From: Bowmanella denitrificans
GTDB lineage: Bacteria > Pseudomonadota > Gammaproteobacteria > Enterobacterales > Alteromonadaceae
DNA: 64,000 bases
Direction of reading: 5' to 3'
Assembly: GCF_039522935.1 (NCBI RefSeq)
Contig: NZ_BAAAEI010000031.1
Coordinates: 307,018-371,017, forward strand
Position numbers and translations under genes: made by a program. Under the pieces are notes generated by a model. That model worked only from the letters and a program-made list of their open reading frames with translations. It had not been told where the DNA came from and did not search any database. Of this stretch, positions 1 through 8,888 are shown piece by piece (position 1 is the first letter of the stretch; each line of letters begins with the position of its first letter).

Positions 1-176
1 AAATCTATCTGCTTCCCGACATTATACGCCAGAAGAAAGTTTGAACAACCAGCCTTATCCCATTGAGTGGTTCATTTGTCGCAATTTTAGACAACAATTG
101 GGAATAGGCCAGCACGGCCAACAACATCGGTAAAATCAAGCTGCTGGCAAACTATGCTGACCTAAGAGTACCTCAG

Positions 177-857
177 TTAGAAACTGGTTCCCCAACTCAC
201 CACAAATTTAGTATCGTCATCGCCGGACTCCTCATCTGCCTTGGACAAGGTAAAAGTAAAATCCCCTTTACTCAGATCTAACTGAAAATGTCCGTAATCC
301 TTATCACCATGCACGGCTTCGTCAATGTCGAAACTGTAGTAGCCGTAGGTCAATCCCAATGAAAAGTCTTCGGGCAGGGCAAAGCTATAACTGACATGAT
401 AATACATATCGCCCTTGCCAAAAGGGGCGTCGTCATCGGCGTCGCTATTGGCTGTGTAAGCCAGGCCAAACCCCAGGTCACCGAATGAGCCGTTGAAATA
501 CAATTCACCGAAGTTGGAATCATCATATTCTTCTTCAGGGTAAGCATAATAAATGTAACCCACATCATAACCAAAATCGCCAGCTTCACCGCTGTATCCG
601 GCATACCAGTCTGTTTCCACGCCATTGCCATTGCCCCAATCGATAGAGCCGACCCAGGTGCCTGCGTAGAAACCACTTTCATGGCTGTAATCCAGACCGC
701 CAGAAATGGACGGACCATCAGAGCTTTGTGTGACACCACGCCACAGGTAATTGCTGGTGACACCGATATTCGCGCTGACTTCAGCCAGGCATACCGGGCT
801 GGCCAGCGACAAACCCAACAGGGCAGTGATTAGTGACAACTTGTTGTGTGTTTTCAT
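177..857 (-). CDS. TorF-family putative porin (outer-membrane beta-barrel)
   Basis: A 226-residue exported protein. It opens with a Sec signal peptide (MKTHNK, hydrophobic core, cleavage near residue 25 after CLA) followed by NIGVTSNYLWRGVTQS, the hallmark N-terminus of the TorF/Gcw_chp putative-porin family. The rest alternates aromatic and Asp/Gly-rich strands and ends in Phe, as outer-membrane barrels do. I chose the ATG at 857 because a GGAG ribosome site lies 8 bases upstream and the signal peptide starts there; a 31-residue upstream extension looks non-coding. The family is annotated as a porin of unknown substrate. It is divergent from rpe, with the structured leader between them. Confidence 0.85.
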   Translation of the reverse strand: MKTHNKLSLITALLGLSLASPVCLAEVSANIGVTSNYLWRGVTQSSDGPSISGGLDYSHESGFYAGTWVGSIDWGNGNGVETDWYAGYSGEAGDFGYDVGYIYYAYPEEEYDDSNFGELYFNGSFGDLGFGLAYTANSDADDDAPFGKGDMYYHVSYSFALPEDFSLGLTYGYYSFDIDEAVHGDKDYGHFQLDLSKGDFTFTLSKADEESGDDDTKFVVSWGTSF

Positions 858-1004
858 GTGTGTGCTCCGTTTTTTGATGTTGACTCTGTCTATCTGTTGA
901 AAACCTGAGCAAGCTTGATGCCGCCCTGTGCAGAAAAACACACTGACCATTAATTTCTTCTTAAGGTATTGATTATTATTGATTAATTTTTGTTACTTGG
1001 ATGG

Positions 1005-1107
1005 TTGGTCGGAAACTGGAGACCAAGACCGTAGGACATGCAAATACCCGTTGCACCATAAATGGGCGCAGGTGCAGCTGTTGGTGCAAGCCGACGGCTT
1101 TTTTTGT
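1005..1107 (+). promoter_or_regulatory. Structured leader with attenuator-like terminator ahead of rpe-trpS
   Basis: The 5' region of rpe holds a 6-bp stem (1005-1010 with 1021-1026, TTGGTC/GACCAA), then TTGCACC at 1051-1057. That segment can pair with GGTGCA at 1071-1076 or, over 7 bp, with GGTGCAA at 1083-1089. The second pairing shares bases with a small terminator-like hairpin, AAGCC (1088-1092)/GGCTT (1096-1100), followed by a T-run. No plus-strand gene precedes it, so the terminator cannot serve an upstream gene. It matches no riboswitch class I recognise; it could instead be a small RNA gene. Confidence 0.5.
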
Positions 1108-1141
1108 ATCTTAGGCGTTACTGCAATCAGCTGGATCTGTC

Positions 1142-1819
1142 ATGCAACCATTCTTAATCGCACCGTCCATACTTTCTGCCAACTTTGCCAAGCTTGGGGA
1201 AGAGGTCGACAAGGTGCTGGCCGCCGGTGCCGACCTGGTGCACTTTGATGTGATGGACAATCACTACGTGCCCAATTTGACCTTTGGCCCCATGATTTGC
1301 AGTGCGCTGCGCAAACATGGCGTGACCGCCGATATTGATGTGCACTTAATGGTGCAGCCGGTGGATACCCTGATAGGTATGTTTGCCGATGCCGGGGCCA
1401 GTATGATTAGTTTTCATCCTGAGGCCTCATTGCATATTGACCGAAGTGTGCAGTTGATTCATCAGGCGGGTTGTAAAGCTGGCCTGGTACTAAACCCGGC
1501 CACACCGCTGCATTATCTGGACTATATGCTGGACAAGCTGGATTATGTGCTGCTGATGTCAGTCAACCCAGGTTTCGGCGGGCAAAGCTTTATTCCGTCG
1601 GTACTGGATAAACTGCGGGAAGTAAAGTCTCGAATCAAGGCTAGTGGTCGTGAAATCCGTGTTGAAATTGACGGCGGCGTAAAAGTCGATAATATTCGCG
1701 CCATTGCTGAAGCGGGGGCAGATATGTTTGTAGCCGGTTCAGCCATATTTAACCAGCCTGATTATGCCAAGGTAATAGACGCTATGCGTCAGGAGCTGGC
1801 CAGGGCAAATATTGAGTAA
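1142..1819 (+). CDS. rpe: Ribulose-phosphate 3-epimerase
   Basis: Interconverts D-ribulose 5-phosphate and D-xylulose 5-phosphate in the pentose phosphate pathway (cytoplasm). The protein is 225 residues, the usual length, and begins IAPSILSANFAKLGEEV. Metal ligands and catalytic residues are present: His34 and Asp36 in HFDVMDNHYVPN, His68 in DVHLM and Asp177 in EIDGGV; NPGFGGQ forms the phosphate loop. It is followed after 47 bases by trpS; the gph gene that sits between them in E. coli is missing here. Expression may be controlled by the leader directly upstream. Confidence 0.97.
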   Translation: MQPFLIAPSILSANFAKLGEEVDKVLAAGADLVHFDVMDNHYVPNLTFGPMICSALRKHGVTADIDVHLMVQPVDTLIGMFADAGASMISFHPEASLHIDRSVQLIHQAGCKAGLVLNPATPLHYLDYMLDKLDYVLLMSVNPGFGGQSFIPSVLDKLREVKSRIKASGREIRVEIDGGVKVDNIRAIAEAGADMFVAGSAIFNQPDYAKVIDAMRQELARANIE

Positions 1820-1866
1820 CAGTAACGGCGCATCAGCGTTTGCGAACACAGCAGGAATTTTTTGTT

Positions 1867-2877
1867 ATGCATAAACCCATTGTATTAAGTGGCTGTCAGC
1901 CGTCCGGACAACTGACCATTGGTAACTATATGGGTGCGCTTAAACAGTGGGTGGGCATGCAGCAGGAGTACGATTGTCTGTATATGCTGGTGGATTTGCA
2001 TGCCATTACCGTGCGCCAGGATCCATTGGCCCTGCGTAACGCCACCTTAGACGGGCTGGCCTTATATCTGGCCTGTGGCATCGACCCCAACCAGAGTACT
2101 CTGTTTATCCAGTCTCAGGTTCCGGAGCATGCTCAACTTGCCTGGGTGCTGAACTGTTACACGCAAATGGGCGAGTTGAATCGCATGACGCAGTTTAAGG
2201 ACAAGTCGGCAAAAAACGTTAACAACATCAATGCCGGGTTGTTCACTTATCCAACACTGATGGCCGCTGATATTCTCATTTATCAGGCCGAACAGGTACC
2301 GGTCGGTGATGATCAGAAGCAACACCTGGAACTGACCCGGGATGTGGCGATTCGTTTCAACAATCAGCATGGTGAGACGTTCAAAGTGCCAGAGCCCTAT
2401 ATTCCCGAGTTCGGCGCACGTATTATGAGTCTGCAGGATCCGGCCAAGAAAATGTCCAAGTCTGATGACAATCCCAACAACTTTGTCGGCCTGCTGGAAG
2501 ATCCCAAGAAGATCGCTAAGAAGATCAAAAAGGCCGTTACCGATTCAGATGAGCAGGCGCGTATCTATTTTGATCCTAAGGAAAAGGCTGGAGTGTCTAA
2601 CTTACTGACCCTGCTAAGTGGCGCTACCGGCAAGTCTATCGAGCAATTGGTTCCTGAGTATGAAGGCAAGATGTACGGCCATCTGAAAGGCGATGTGGCC
2701 GATGCGGTGGTGGCTCTGCTGGAGCCCATTCAACAGCGCTTCCACCAACTGCGTGATGACCAGGCCGAACTTGACCGCATTATGTTGGAAGGGGCTGGGA
2801 AAGCCAGCGCCAGAGCGGCGAAAACTCTGGCGGCGGTTTATGAAAAGGTAGGCTTTATTGCCCGCCCGATAGGTTAG
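1867..2877 (+). CDS. trpS: Tryptophanyl-tRNA synthetase
   Basis: Class I aminoacyl-tRNA synthetase charging tRNA-Trp. It is 336 residues, with the family's HIGH-type segment QPSGQLTIGNYMGA near the N-terminus and a perfect KMSKS loop (AKKMSKSDDN). I start it at the ATG of MHKPIVLSG, aligned with E. coli TrpS and preceded by AGGA; the longer reading adds nine residues the family lacks. It probably shares a transcript with rpe. A long inverted repeat follows its stop and separates it from the convergent phoD. Confidence 0.97.
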   Translation: MHKPIVLSGCQPSGQLTIGNYMGALKQWVGMQQEYDCLYMLVDLHAITVRQDPLALRNATLDGLALYLACGIDPNQSTLFIQSQVPEHAQLAWVLNCYTQMGELNRMTQFKDKSAKNVNNINAGLFTYPTLMAADILIYQAEQVPVGDDQKQHLELTRDVAIRFNNQHGETFKVPEPYIPEFGARIMSLQDPAKKMSKSDDNPNNFVGLLEDPKKIAKKIKKAVTDSDEQARIYFDPKEKAGVSNLLTLLSGATGKSIEQLVPEYEGKMYGHLKGDVADAVVALLEPIQQRFHQLRDDQAELDRIMLEGAGKASARAAKTLAAVYEKVGFIARPIG

Positions 2878-2884
2878 TTGAAAT

Positions 2885-2921
2885 CCAACTGTTACTGACC
2901 TCTCAGGTCGGTAACAGTTGG
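2885..2921. repeat. 37-base near-perfect inverted repeat between trpS and phoD
   Basis: CCAACTGTTAC (2885-2895) is the exact reverse complement of GTAACAGTTGG (2911-2921), and the inner GACCT/AGGTC extends the stem to about 17 bp with one T-G wobble and a CTC loop. It lies at the convergent 3' ends and includes the last codons and stop of phoD. No strong T-run follows on either strand, so it may be a transcript-end stabilising hairpin rather than a classic terminator. Confidence 0.6.
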
Positions 2922-4444
2922 GTGTGCCACAGTCGTTCTCCTTTGCGATTAAAGTGACTGACAGTAAGGGCACCACTTTCTCCATCAATGTCCATCTGCC
3001 CAAAGAACTGATAATCCTGTGAAGGCTCTGCCCCTTGTTGCAAATCATCAGGAATACCTTTAAACACCAACTGCGGGCCAAAGGTATTATCCAGTTCACC
3101 CGGACCAAAGGTACCGGCATGTAAGGGGCCACTGACAAATTCCCAAAATGGCATAAAATCCTTGAACTGCGCCTGTTCGGGGGCGTAATAATGCGAAGCG
3201 CAATAGTGCACATCGGCAGTAATAAAGTGCACATTGTAAATGTGGTTGTCGCGAATGTGCCGCAGCAGTTCTGCCATTTCCAGTTCACGTCCCAGTGGCG
3301 GTCCGTCGATATTGGCCATATTTTCCGCTATCTCTGTGCCCCAATCGGTAACCTTCAGGCCAATCGGCATATCTGCCGCGATAATTTTCCAGGTGGCATC
3401 AGAACGGCTCAGACTCTGCTTCAACCAGGCGAGTTGCTGAGCACCCAGAAAAGCGGTTTGCGCACTGGATTCTGTTTGCCGATTCAGGTTGTTGGGGCCA
3501 CGGTAACTGCGCATATCCAGCATAAAGATATCCAGGTGCGGACCATAGGCAATTTTGCGGTAAATCTGCCGCTCGTCCAGGCTGTTCAGGCGTATCGGGT
3601 TGCATTCCAGCATGGCCCGGCGTGAATGCTCCGCAAGTAACGATATGCTTTTTTGTGTATACCTTGGGTCATCCAGTATCTGGCCAGGGAACCAATTGTT
3701 GCGCACCTCGTGATCGTCCCATTGTTGGAAGGTGGCGACCTGGCTATGCAGTTTTGCCACATGCTCATCGAGAAAGTTGTAGTAATAGTGCTCGCGAAAT
3801 TCCTGTACGCTTTCGGCGACTTTGCTGACCCCCTCCGTTTGCAGGTTTTGCCATTGACTGCCGTCGCTTAGGGTCTTGCTTGACTCGATAGGATTATCGG
3901 CATAAATCAGGTCGCCACAATGGACAAAAAAATCCGGTTGCTGCCGCAATATCGCCGCATAGGTTTGCATGCCGCCACGATTTTTATCTATACCAAAGCC
4001 TTGTCCTGCGGTATCGCCGGACCAGCAAAAACGCACATTGCCTTTCAGTACCGGAGCCGTTTTGAAATGCCCCTGCCAGATATCACTGACGGCACCCGGA
4101 TTTTCCAGGCTGGCAAAGCTGACCCGGTAATACCAGATTTGACCGGGCAATAGGCCATGCAACAGGGTTTTGGCATTAAAGTCAGTGGGAGCCAGTGCCG
4201 CTCCACCGACAAACCTGCTTGCCTTGGTAAAGGTCTCATCAGCGCTCACTTCTACTTGCATCAAGGCCGGTTTATCGGTGCGTCCCCAAATGACGGCACC
4301 GTCATAACTCACATCTCCGGCGCTGATTCCGGTAATTAGTCTGGGACGCTGTGGGTCGGCTGACAGGGAAAATACCATCGGACTGGCCATCATGCCGACC
4401 GTCGCCAGACCAACTTTAAGAAAATCTCTGCGTTGCAAAAACAT
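2903..4444 (-). CDS. phoD: PhoD-family alkaline phosphatase/phosphodiesterase, Tat-exported
   Basis: A 513-residue metallophosphoesterase of the PhoD family, which releases phosphate from mono- and diesters outside the cytoplasm. The N-terminus has a twin-arginine signal (RRDFLK at residues 5-10, then a hydrophobic stretch), so it should be exported folded. Family motifs in order: WSGDTAGQG, FVHCGDLIYADNP, WDDHEVRNNW (metal centre) and FITADVHYCASHY near the C-terminus. It lies downstream of the ebo genes on the same strand but is separated from them by 314 bases and a hairpin, so it is probably its own unit. Its stop codon falls inside the inverted repeat shared with trpS. Confidence 0.92.
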   Translation of the reverse strand: MFLQRRDFLKVGLATVGMMASPMVFSLSADPQRPRLITGISAGDVSYDGAVIWGRTDKPALMQVEVSADETFTKASRFVGGAALAPTDFNAKTLLHGLLPGQIWYYRVSFASLENPGAVSDIWQGHFKTAPVLKGNVRFCWSGDTAGQGFGIDKNRGGMQTYAAILRQQPDFFVHCGDLIYADNPIESSKTLSDGSQWQNLQTEGVSKVAESVQEFREHYYYNFLDEHVAKLHSQVATFQQWDDHEVRNNWFPGQILDDPRYTQKSISLLAEHSRRAMLECNPIRLNSLDERQIYRKIAYGPHLDIFMLDMRSYRGPNNLNRQTESSAQTAFLGAQQLAWLKQSLSRSDATWKIIAADMPIGLKVTDWGTEIAENMANIDGPPLGRELEMAELLRHIRDNHIYNVHFITADVHYCASHYYAPEQAQFKDFMPFWEFVSGPLHAGTFGPGELDNTFGPQLVFKGIPDDLQQGAEPSQDYQFFGQMDIDGESGALTVSHFNRKGERLWHTQLLPT

Positions 4445-4758
4445 TGTACCTTACTTAGCTGAGTAAGCTCATTCTACCCGCAGTATGTGGCAAATAGGTG
4501 AATGAGTTTGTGTTGTGTCTGAGACGCAGCCTATGTTCATGGGTGAAGCCATAAACTCTTCGCCAAAGTAGCGAATCTGTTTGTCGATTTGTACCAATAT
4601 CTTGCTTGTGCACAGTATAGGGGATGCAACTACTTTGATTCACTTAACGAAAAGTGATGAAACATTGTCTGATGTAAGTCAGGCTGTATCTTGGCACCGA
4701 CAGACATTTAAAGTGCTTAATACGGCCCAGCCATAGGTGTGCCTGGGCCGAGTGCCTC
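4445..4758. other. Intergenic region upstream of phoD, with a hairpin after eboF
   Basis: This 314-base gap shows no convincing gene. CGGCCCAG (4723-4730) and CTGGGCCG (4743-4750) form a perfect 8-bp stem with a 12-base loop just after the eboF stop, probably marking the end of the ebo transcript, though no T-run follows. The rest should hold the phoD promoter on the minus strand; I found no box I trust. Confidence 0.5.
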
Positions 4759-6156
4759 TCAGTCGGGGAAGCTGATGTGACTGCTGAGAAAGTGCTTTAA
4801 AATCACGTCCCGTACACCCGTCATAGGCATTTGCCGGGGCAGGTTATAAGGTTGGCTGGTAATCAGCAAGGGACCCTTTTCCGGGCTGGCTGCCGGTCGC
4901 CCGTGGCTGCCTTTTATCAGGCTGGGGTCCAGTGGAATCAAATCCATCAGCATGCGCATGCCCAGTTTCTTTTTCAGCAGGCGCTGGACAATTTTCAGCT
5001 TGGGAAAGCGGATAGCCGGGTCAATAAACATTTCCACCGGGTCATACCCAGGTTTACGATGGATATCTACAGTGCGGGCGAAGTCCGGGGCCAGCTTGTC
5101 ATCCAGCCAGTAATAGTAATTAAACCACCATCCTGACTGAGCCACAGCAAGCAGTTCACCACTGCGCTCATGGGCCAGTCCCTGCTCCTGTTGGGCTGCC
5201 TTGTCCAGAACCTGCTCAACACCTTCCAAGCCTTCCAGCAACGCTTTCACCTGGGCTATATCCGCCGGGTCTTTGACATAAATATGGGCTATCTGGTGGT
5301 CCGCCACCGCAAAGGCCTGGCTAGCACCAGGGTCCAGCAACTCCCAGCCCAATGACTGGCGCACGGCGACATAACCGGCCTGGCGTAGATGGCGGTTCAG
5401 CGACAGAGAATACTGCACATCTTCAATGCCGTATTCAGATACCAGCATCACCACCGTGTTAGCGGACTGGGCGTAATCCAGCAAGCGGCCTACTTCCTGG
5501 TCAATGGCCCGGATATCTTTGGCTGTGTCGGGGTGAGATGGCCCCAACTTTTGCAGGTTGTAGTCCAGATGCGGCAGGTAGACTAATTGCAAATGTGGCT
5601 GATTCAGTTTGTGCTCGGCAATCGCGCAATCCACTATCCAGCGGCTGGAGGCGATGCCCGCCCCAGGCCCCCAGAAGGTATGGAAAGGAAAGGTGCCAAC
5701 TTGTGCTTCCAGTTGCTTGTGCAGGTCGGCTGGCTGGGAGTACAGACCAAATTCCTTGCGACCATCCGCCGGATAATGTGGGCGGGGCGTGACTGCCGCA
5801 TCGACATCCGCATACATGTTGTACCACCAGAACAACTGCGAGCAGCGAAAGCCTGGCAACTGGCGTTTCAGGGTCTGCCAGACTTTCTCACCCTGCATTA
5901 ACTGGTTTGGCTGCAGCCAGAATTTGACCTCCGCCAGTTCGCGAAAATACCACCCATTACCCACTATGCCATGCCCGGAAGGTGGGGTGCCGGTCAGCAT
6001 CGAGGCTTGAGCTGTGGTGGTCAGGGCCGGAAAGGTGCCCTGCAAATGGCAAAGTTCGCCATCGTTTAAGAGCCTGTTGATGTTTGGGGTGTTGTTCCCC
6101 AGCATGCTGGCAGTTAAGCCGACAACATTGGCGACAATTAGTGGTGTTGATTGCAT
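4759..6156 (-). CDS. eboF: EboF-like alkaline-phosphatase-superfamily protein (nucleotide pyrophosphatase fold)
   Basis: A 465-residue member of the type I phosphodiesterase/nucleotide pyrophosphatase superfamily and the last gene of the ebo cluster. Visible motifs are NVVGLTASMLG and TPNINRLLNDGE at the N-terminus, FPALTTTAQASMLTGTPPSGHGIVGN (the loop carrying the nucleophile Thr), HLDYN and SEYGIEDV (metal-binding segments). The N-terminal metal-site position reads Asn in NVVGL where many relatives have Asp. I start it at MQSTPLIVANVVG, two bases after the eboE stop; a longer reading overlaps eboE without family support. The substrate is unknown; it lacks a signal peptide. Confidence 0.82.
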   Translation of the reverse strand: MQSTPLIVANVVGLTASMLGNNTPNINRLLNDGELCHLQGTFPALTTTAQASMLTGTPPSGHGIVGNGWYFRELAEVKFWLQPNQLMQGEKVWQTLKRQLPGFRCSQLFWWYNMYADVDAAVTPRPHYPADGRKEFGLYSQPADLHKQLEAQVGTFPFHTFWGPGAGIASSRWIVDCAIAEHKLNQPHLQLVYLPHLDYNLQKLGPSHPDTAKDIRAIDQEVGRLLDYAQSANTVVMLVSEYGIEDVQYSLSLNRHLRQAGYVAVRQSLGWELLDPGASQAFAVADHQIAHIYVKDPADIAQVKALLEGLEGVEQVLDKAAQQEQGLAHERSGELLAVAQSGWWFNYYYWLDDKLAPDFARTVDIHRKPGYDPVEMFIDPAIRFPKLKIVQRLLKKKLGMRMLMDLIPLDPSLIKGSHGRPAASPEKGPLLITSQPYNLPRQMPMTGVRDVILKHFLSSHISFPD

Positions 6157-6158
6157 TA

Positions 6159-7334
6159 TTACTCCAGCAAACCTCTGGCCTGCATTTGCGATTCCAGCCA
6201 GCCGAGCTCCTGGCACAAGCTGTCGGTCAGTCCTTGCTGATCGACAGGACGCAGTTCAGATGGCATCACCTGCCAGGTGTATGTTTCAGACTCCAGATGA
6301 GGTCGGCAGTCTGGGTGGTCAGATAAGAAATCCAGGGTGCGCAACAAACTGTGCTGGGTGCTTTGTAAGCTCTGGTCTTCATTTCCATGCCAGTGCAAGG
6401 GGACGTGGAAATGCACCCTAAGTTCCTCGCAGTCATCCAGAGTGGGCAAGGTATTGAACAGTGCCGGCAGATCAGGCCAAACCACAATTTGCTTACCTGT
6501 GGTGATTGCCTTGCATTGATGCAGATAGGTAGACTCGGCAAATTGTTGCAGAAACCTCATACCCTGTTGCGGCTGACTGTTGTGTAATGGCAGCCGTATC
6601 GCATTGGACAGCTGTATTTTGCCGATGTGAATACCGGCCTGATGCAAACGCTGCAGTGATTGATAGGCGTCCTCGAACATAACGGCCTGGTGGCAGACGT
6701 CGTAGCAGATCCCCAGATAGCGCATATTCGCACCTTGCGCCTGCAGCAAGGTAAAGAAGTCCAGGCATTGCTGACTGGACTCCAATACACAATCGGGCTC
6801 CATTTCCAGGCATACCCGGATAAGCTTGCCGCTGCGCTGTTCTAGTGCTGCTAACGCCTGGCTCAACACAGTCAGTTGGCGGACCGCCGACTCATGCTTT
6901 TCAGCTGACCAGGTTTGAGCATAACCAAGTGGCAAGGTTGAGATACTGCCGGTGCTTTCATCCGCTGGCAGGCAATCGGCCAGAAGCTCCGCCAGTGCCA
7001 GAGTATATTGGCGGCGACTATCCTGGCTCCAATCCGGTAAATAGACCTTTTCTTTTACCCGGGTAAGGTGAAACTGGCCAAATGGGAAACCGTTTAAGGT
7101 GGTAAGACGTAACTGCTGATCATGCAGAGTTTGAATAAAATCCCGCCTGCAAATAGGGTCTTGCAAGGTGTTGGCGGCGTCAGCGCTTAACCATAGTCCG
7201 CAGTGCATCCGTTGCAGGCCTCGCTGGCGTTTTACCGCTAGCAATCCCTGATCCAGATTACAAAGGATCTTCGCCAGTGATTCGCCAGGATGCACATTAC
7301 TGCAATAACCTATCTGCTCGGTGCGATACCTCAT
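6159..7334 (-). CDS. eboE: EboE-like protein (xylose-isomerase-type TIM barrel)
   Basis: A 391-residue protein resembling the ebo-cluster 'metabolite traffic protein EboE', with a sugar-isomerase/AP-endonuclease-2-type TIM-barrel layout: GYCSNVHPGES at the N-terminus, then CLEMEPDCVLES (metal-binding Glu), YLGICYDVCHQAVMFED (Asp/His) and RVHFHVPLHW near the C-terminus. The start at MRYRTEQIGYC overlaps the eboB stop as ATGA, which indicates translational coupling. Its reaction is unknown. The family call rests on these motifs and on position between eboB and eboF. Confidence 0.82.
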   Translation of the reverse strand: MRYRTEQIGYCSNVHPGESLAKILCNLDQGLLAVKRQRGLQRMHCGLWLSADAANTLQDPICRRDFIQTLHDQQLRLTTLNGFPFGQFHLTRVKEKVYLPDWSQDSRRQYTLALAELLADCLPADESTGSISTLPLGYAQTWSAEKHESAVRQLTVLSQALAALEQRSGKLIRVCLEMEPDCVLESSQQCLDFFTLLQAQGANMRYLGICYDVCHQAVMFEDAYQSLQRLHQAGIHIGKIQLSNAIRLPLHNSQPQQGMRFLQQFAESTYLHQCKAITTGKQIVVWPDLPALFNTLPTLDDCEELRVHFHVPLHWHGNEDQSLQSTQHSLLRTLDFLSDHPDCRPHLESETYTWQVMPSELRPVDQQGLTDSLCQELGWLESQMQARGLLE

Positions 7335-8215
7335 TGCACTATGGGATCCTGTCCGCGTAAGGCGGAGTTTTCCTGCCACAACTGACGTTGGTCAATCGGT
7401 AGTGGCTGGCGCAACTGTTGCTTGTCCAGGCGCCCACTTTGAGCAAAAAAGTCAATGGGGTTGTCAAACAACACTTTTTCGATATCTGCTTCACTAAAAC
7501 CTGCATCACGCATGGCCTGGCCGGTTTTGGGGACTTTCAAAGGATCACTGACGCCCCAGTCGGCAGCACTGTTAACAATCATCTTCTCTGTACCGTACTG
7601 TTTTAGCAGCGCCACCATGCGCTGTTCCGACATTTTGGTGTTGGGGTAAATGGAGTGGCCACGCCAGCATTCTGTTTCCAGTACCAGCGGCAGCGTCAAC
7701 TCATTCAGATGGTCCACTACCACCATAGATTCTTTTACCCCGACCTCTTTAATTAGCGCCAGAGTGCGTTTAGTGCCGCCAATTTTATCCCGGTGCGGGG
7801 TATGCACTAATACCGGTAAATCAAACTCTTTGGCCAATTCGAGTTGGGCCGCAAAACAATGTTCTTCCTGAGGGGTGATATCGTCGTAGCCGATCTCTCC
7901 CACCGCCAGCACGCCGTCTTTAGCCAAATAACGGGGTAACACGGCCAAGACTTCCTCGGCCAGGGCTTTATCATTGGCTTCCTTGGGATTTAGCCCCATA
8001 GTACAGAAATGATGAATACCAAACTGGCTGGCGCGAAAGCGCTCCCAGCCGATCAAACTGTCATAATAATCAATGAAGCTACCCACGTGGGTACGGATCT
8101 GCCCCTGCCAGAATGCCGGTTCAATAACGCCGGTAATACCGGCAGCCGCCATATTTTGGTAGTCATCTGTAGTGCGGGAAATCATATGAATGTGGGGATC
8201 AAAATATACCGTCAT
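7331..8215 (-). CDS. eboB: EboB-like TatD-family metal-dependent hydrolase
   Basis: A 294-residue TatD/amidohydrolase-type TIM barrel. Metal ligands are visible: His8 and His10 in FDPHIHM, the bridging Glu in AVGEIGYDD, His in LVHTPHRD and VVDHLNE, and Asp in NSAADWGVSDP. An upstream TTG at 8221 is possible, but AAGGA sits 8 bases before this ATG and too close to the TTG. It is the ebo-cluster TatD paralogue rather than the DNase TatD, judged from the distinctive DPHIHMISRTTDDY start and the cluster. It overlaps eboE by four bases. Confidence 0.86.
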   Translation of the reverse strand: MTVYFDPHIHMISRTTDDYQNMAAAGITGVIEPAFWQGQIRTHVGSFIDYYDSLIGWERFRASQFGIHHFCTMGLNPKEANDKALAEEVLAVLPRYLAKDGVLAVGEIGYDDITPQEEHCFAAQLELAKEFDLPVLVHTPHRDKIGGTKRTLALIKEVGVKESMVVVDHLNELTLPLVLETECWRGHSIYPNTKMSEQRMVALLKQYGTEKMIVNSAADWGVSDPLKVPKTGQAMRDAGFSEADIEKVLFDNPIDFFAQSGRLDKQQLRQPLPIDQRQLWQENSALRGQDPIVQ

Positions 8216-8227
8216 AGACAAAATCCT

Positions 8228-8881
8228 TTATGGGTGCTGAGTTAATAGCCAACAAATACCAGGGGTCTCACTGCGCCCGGCAGCCAGACGTTCTTCCCGC
8301 AAATCTTCTACCAGAGCCTGCATGCGTGCCGTCCGCCTTGGCAATATGCCGAGGATCTGACGCACATCCAGCTCCATAAACAACGACTTCAGCACTAATT
8401 GCTCAAAGGCCTCGTCGTCATAATGTAGGGCCGGGTAGGGGTTATTCAGGGCAATGGCAGCGAAGCATTGATGGCTGTTGGTGCGGGCTGCATGGATGAC
8501 AAAATCCCGCATCTCGCCTTGCGCATCCAGTAGCTGGATGGCTTTCAGCCAGGCCAATCGCTCCTGCTCGTCACCTTGCTGATATACCTTAACAAAAATT
8601 GCGGCACGATCGGTAATGTTATTCTGTAACAATAACTCCGCCAACAACAACACCCGGGCCAGTTGCGCGACATCCCAGTCTCCGTCCAGATCGCATTCCA
8701 CTATCTTTGTTTCACCTAGCTTGCGCCTGGCCATGGCGGAATTAACAGAGAAGCTGTCAAAAGATGAAGGGGACTGGCGAATCTTCTCCAGCATTGCTGT
8801 CAGTTGCAGGCCAACCTGTTCGTCCAACTGTTGGTATAGCTGTGACTGAAGTGATGCAAGCAGGTTCTGTTGCAAGTGCAT
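8228..8881 (-). CDS. eboA: EboA-like protein
   Basis: A 217-residue, mostly helical protein with no signal peptide or membrane segment. It matches EboA by position (between the UbiA and TatD genes) and by RRKLG followed by AARVLLL-type helices and the C-terminal PRRTARMQALVEDLREER and ETPGICWLL segments. Function is unknown. I start it at MHLQQNLL, where AGGA lies five bases upstream, eight bases after the eboC stop; a longer GTG/ATG reading would add seven residues. The assignment depends on the cluster more than on motifs. Confidence 0.78.
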   Translation of the reverse strand: MHLQQNLLASLQSQLYQQLDEQVGLQLTAMLEKIRQSPSSFDSFSVNSAMARRKLGETKIVECDLDGDWDVAQLARVLLLAELLLQNNITDRAAIFVKVYQQGDEQERLAWLKAIQLLDAQGEMRDFVIHAARTNSHQCFAAIALNNPYPALHYDDEAFEQLVLKSLFMELDVRQILGILPRRTARMQALVEDLREERLAAGRSETPGICWLLTQHP

Positions 8882-8888
8882 AATAATC

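Noticed and set aside
1..176. End of a gene at the left edge
   Set aside because: No frame in this stretch shows coding character or a stop I could tie to a product; a small TTGTC/GACAA repeat near 80-100 is too weak to name.
1005..1107. tRNA or 4.5S RNA gene upstream of rpe
   Set aside because: No cloverleaf with T-arm GTTCGA or CCA end, and no SRP GGAAG/GCAGCC domain IV motif.
4445..4758. A PhoB box upstream of phoD
   Set aside because: A CTGACTTACATCAGACA-like match around 4668-4684 shares only about 12 of 17 positions with the consensus and lies over 200 bases from the start.
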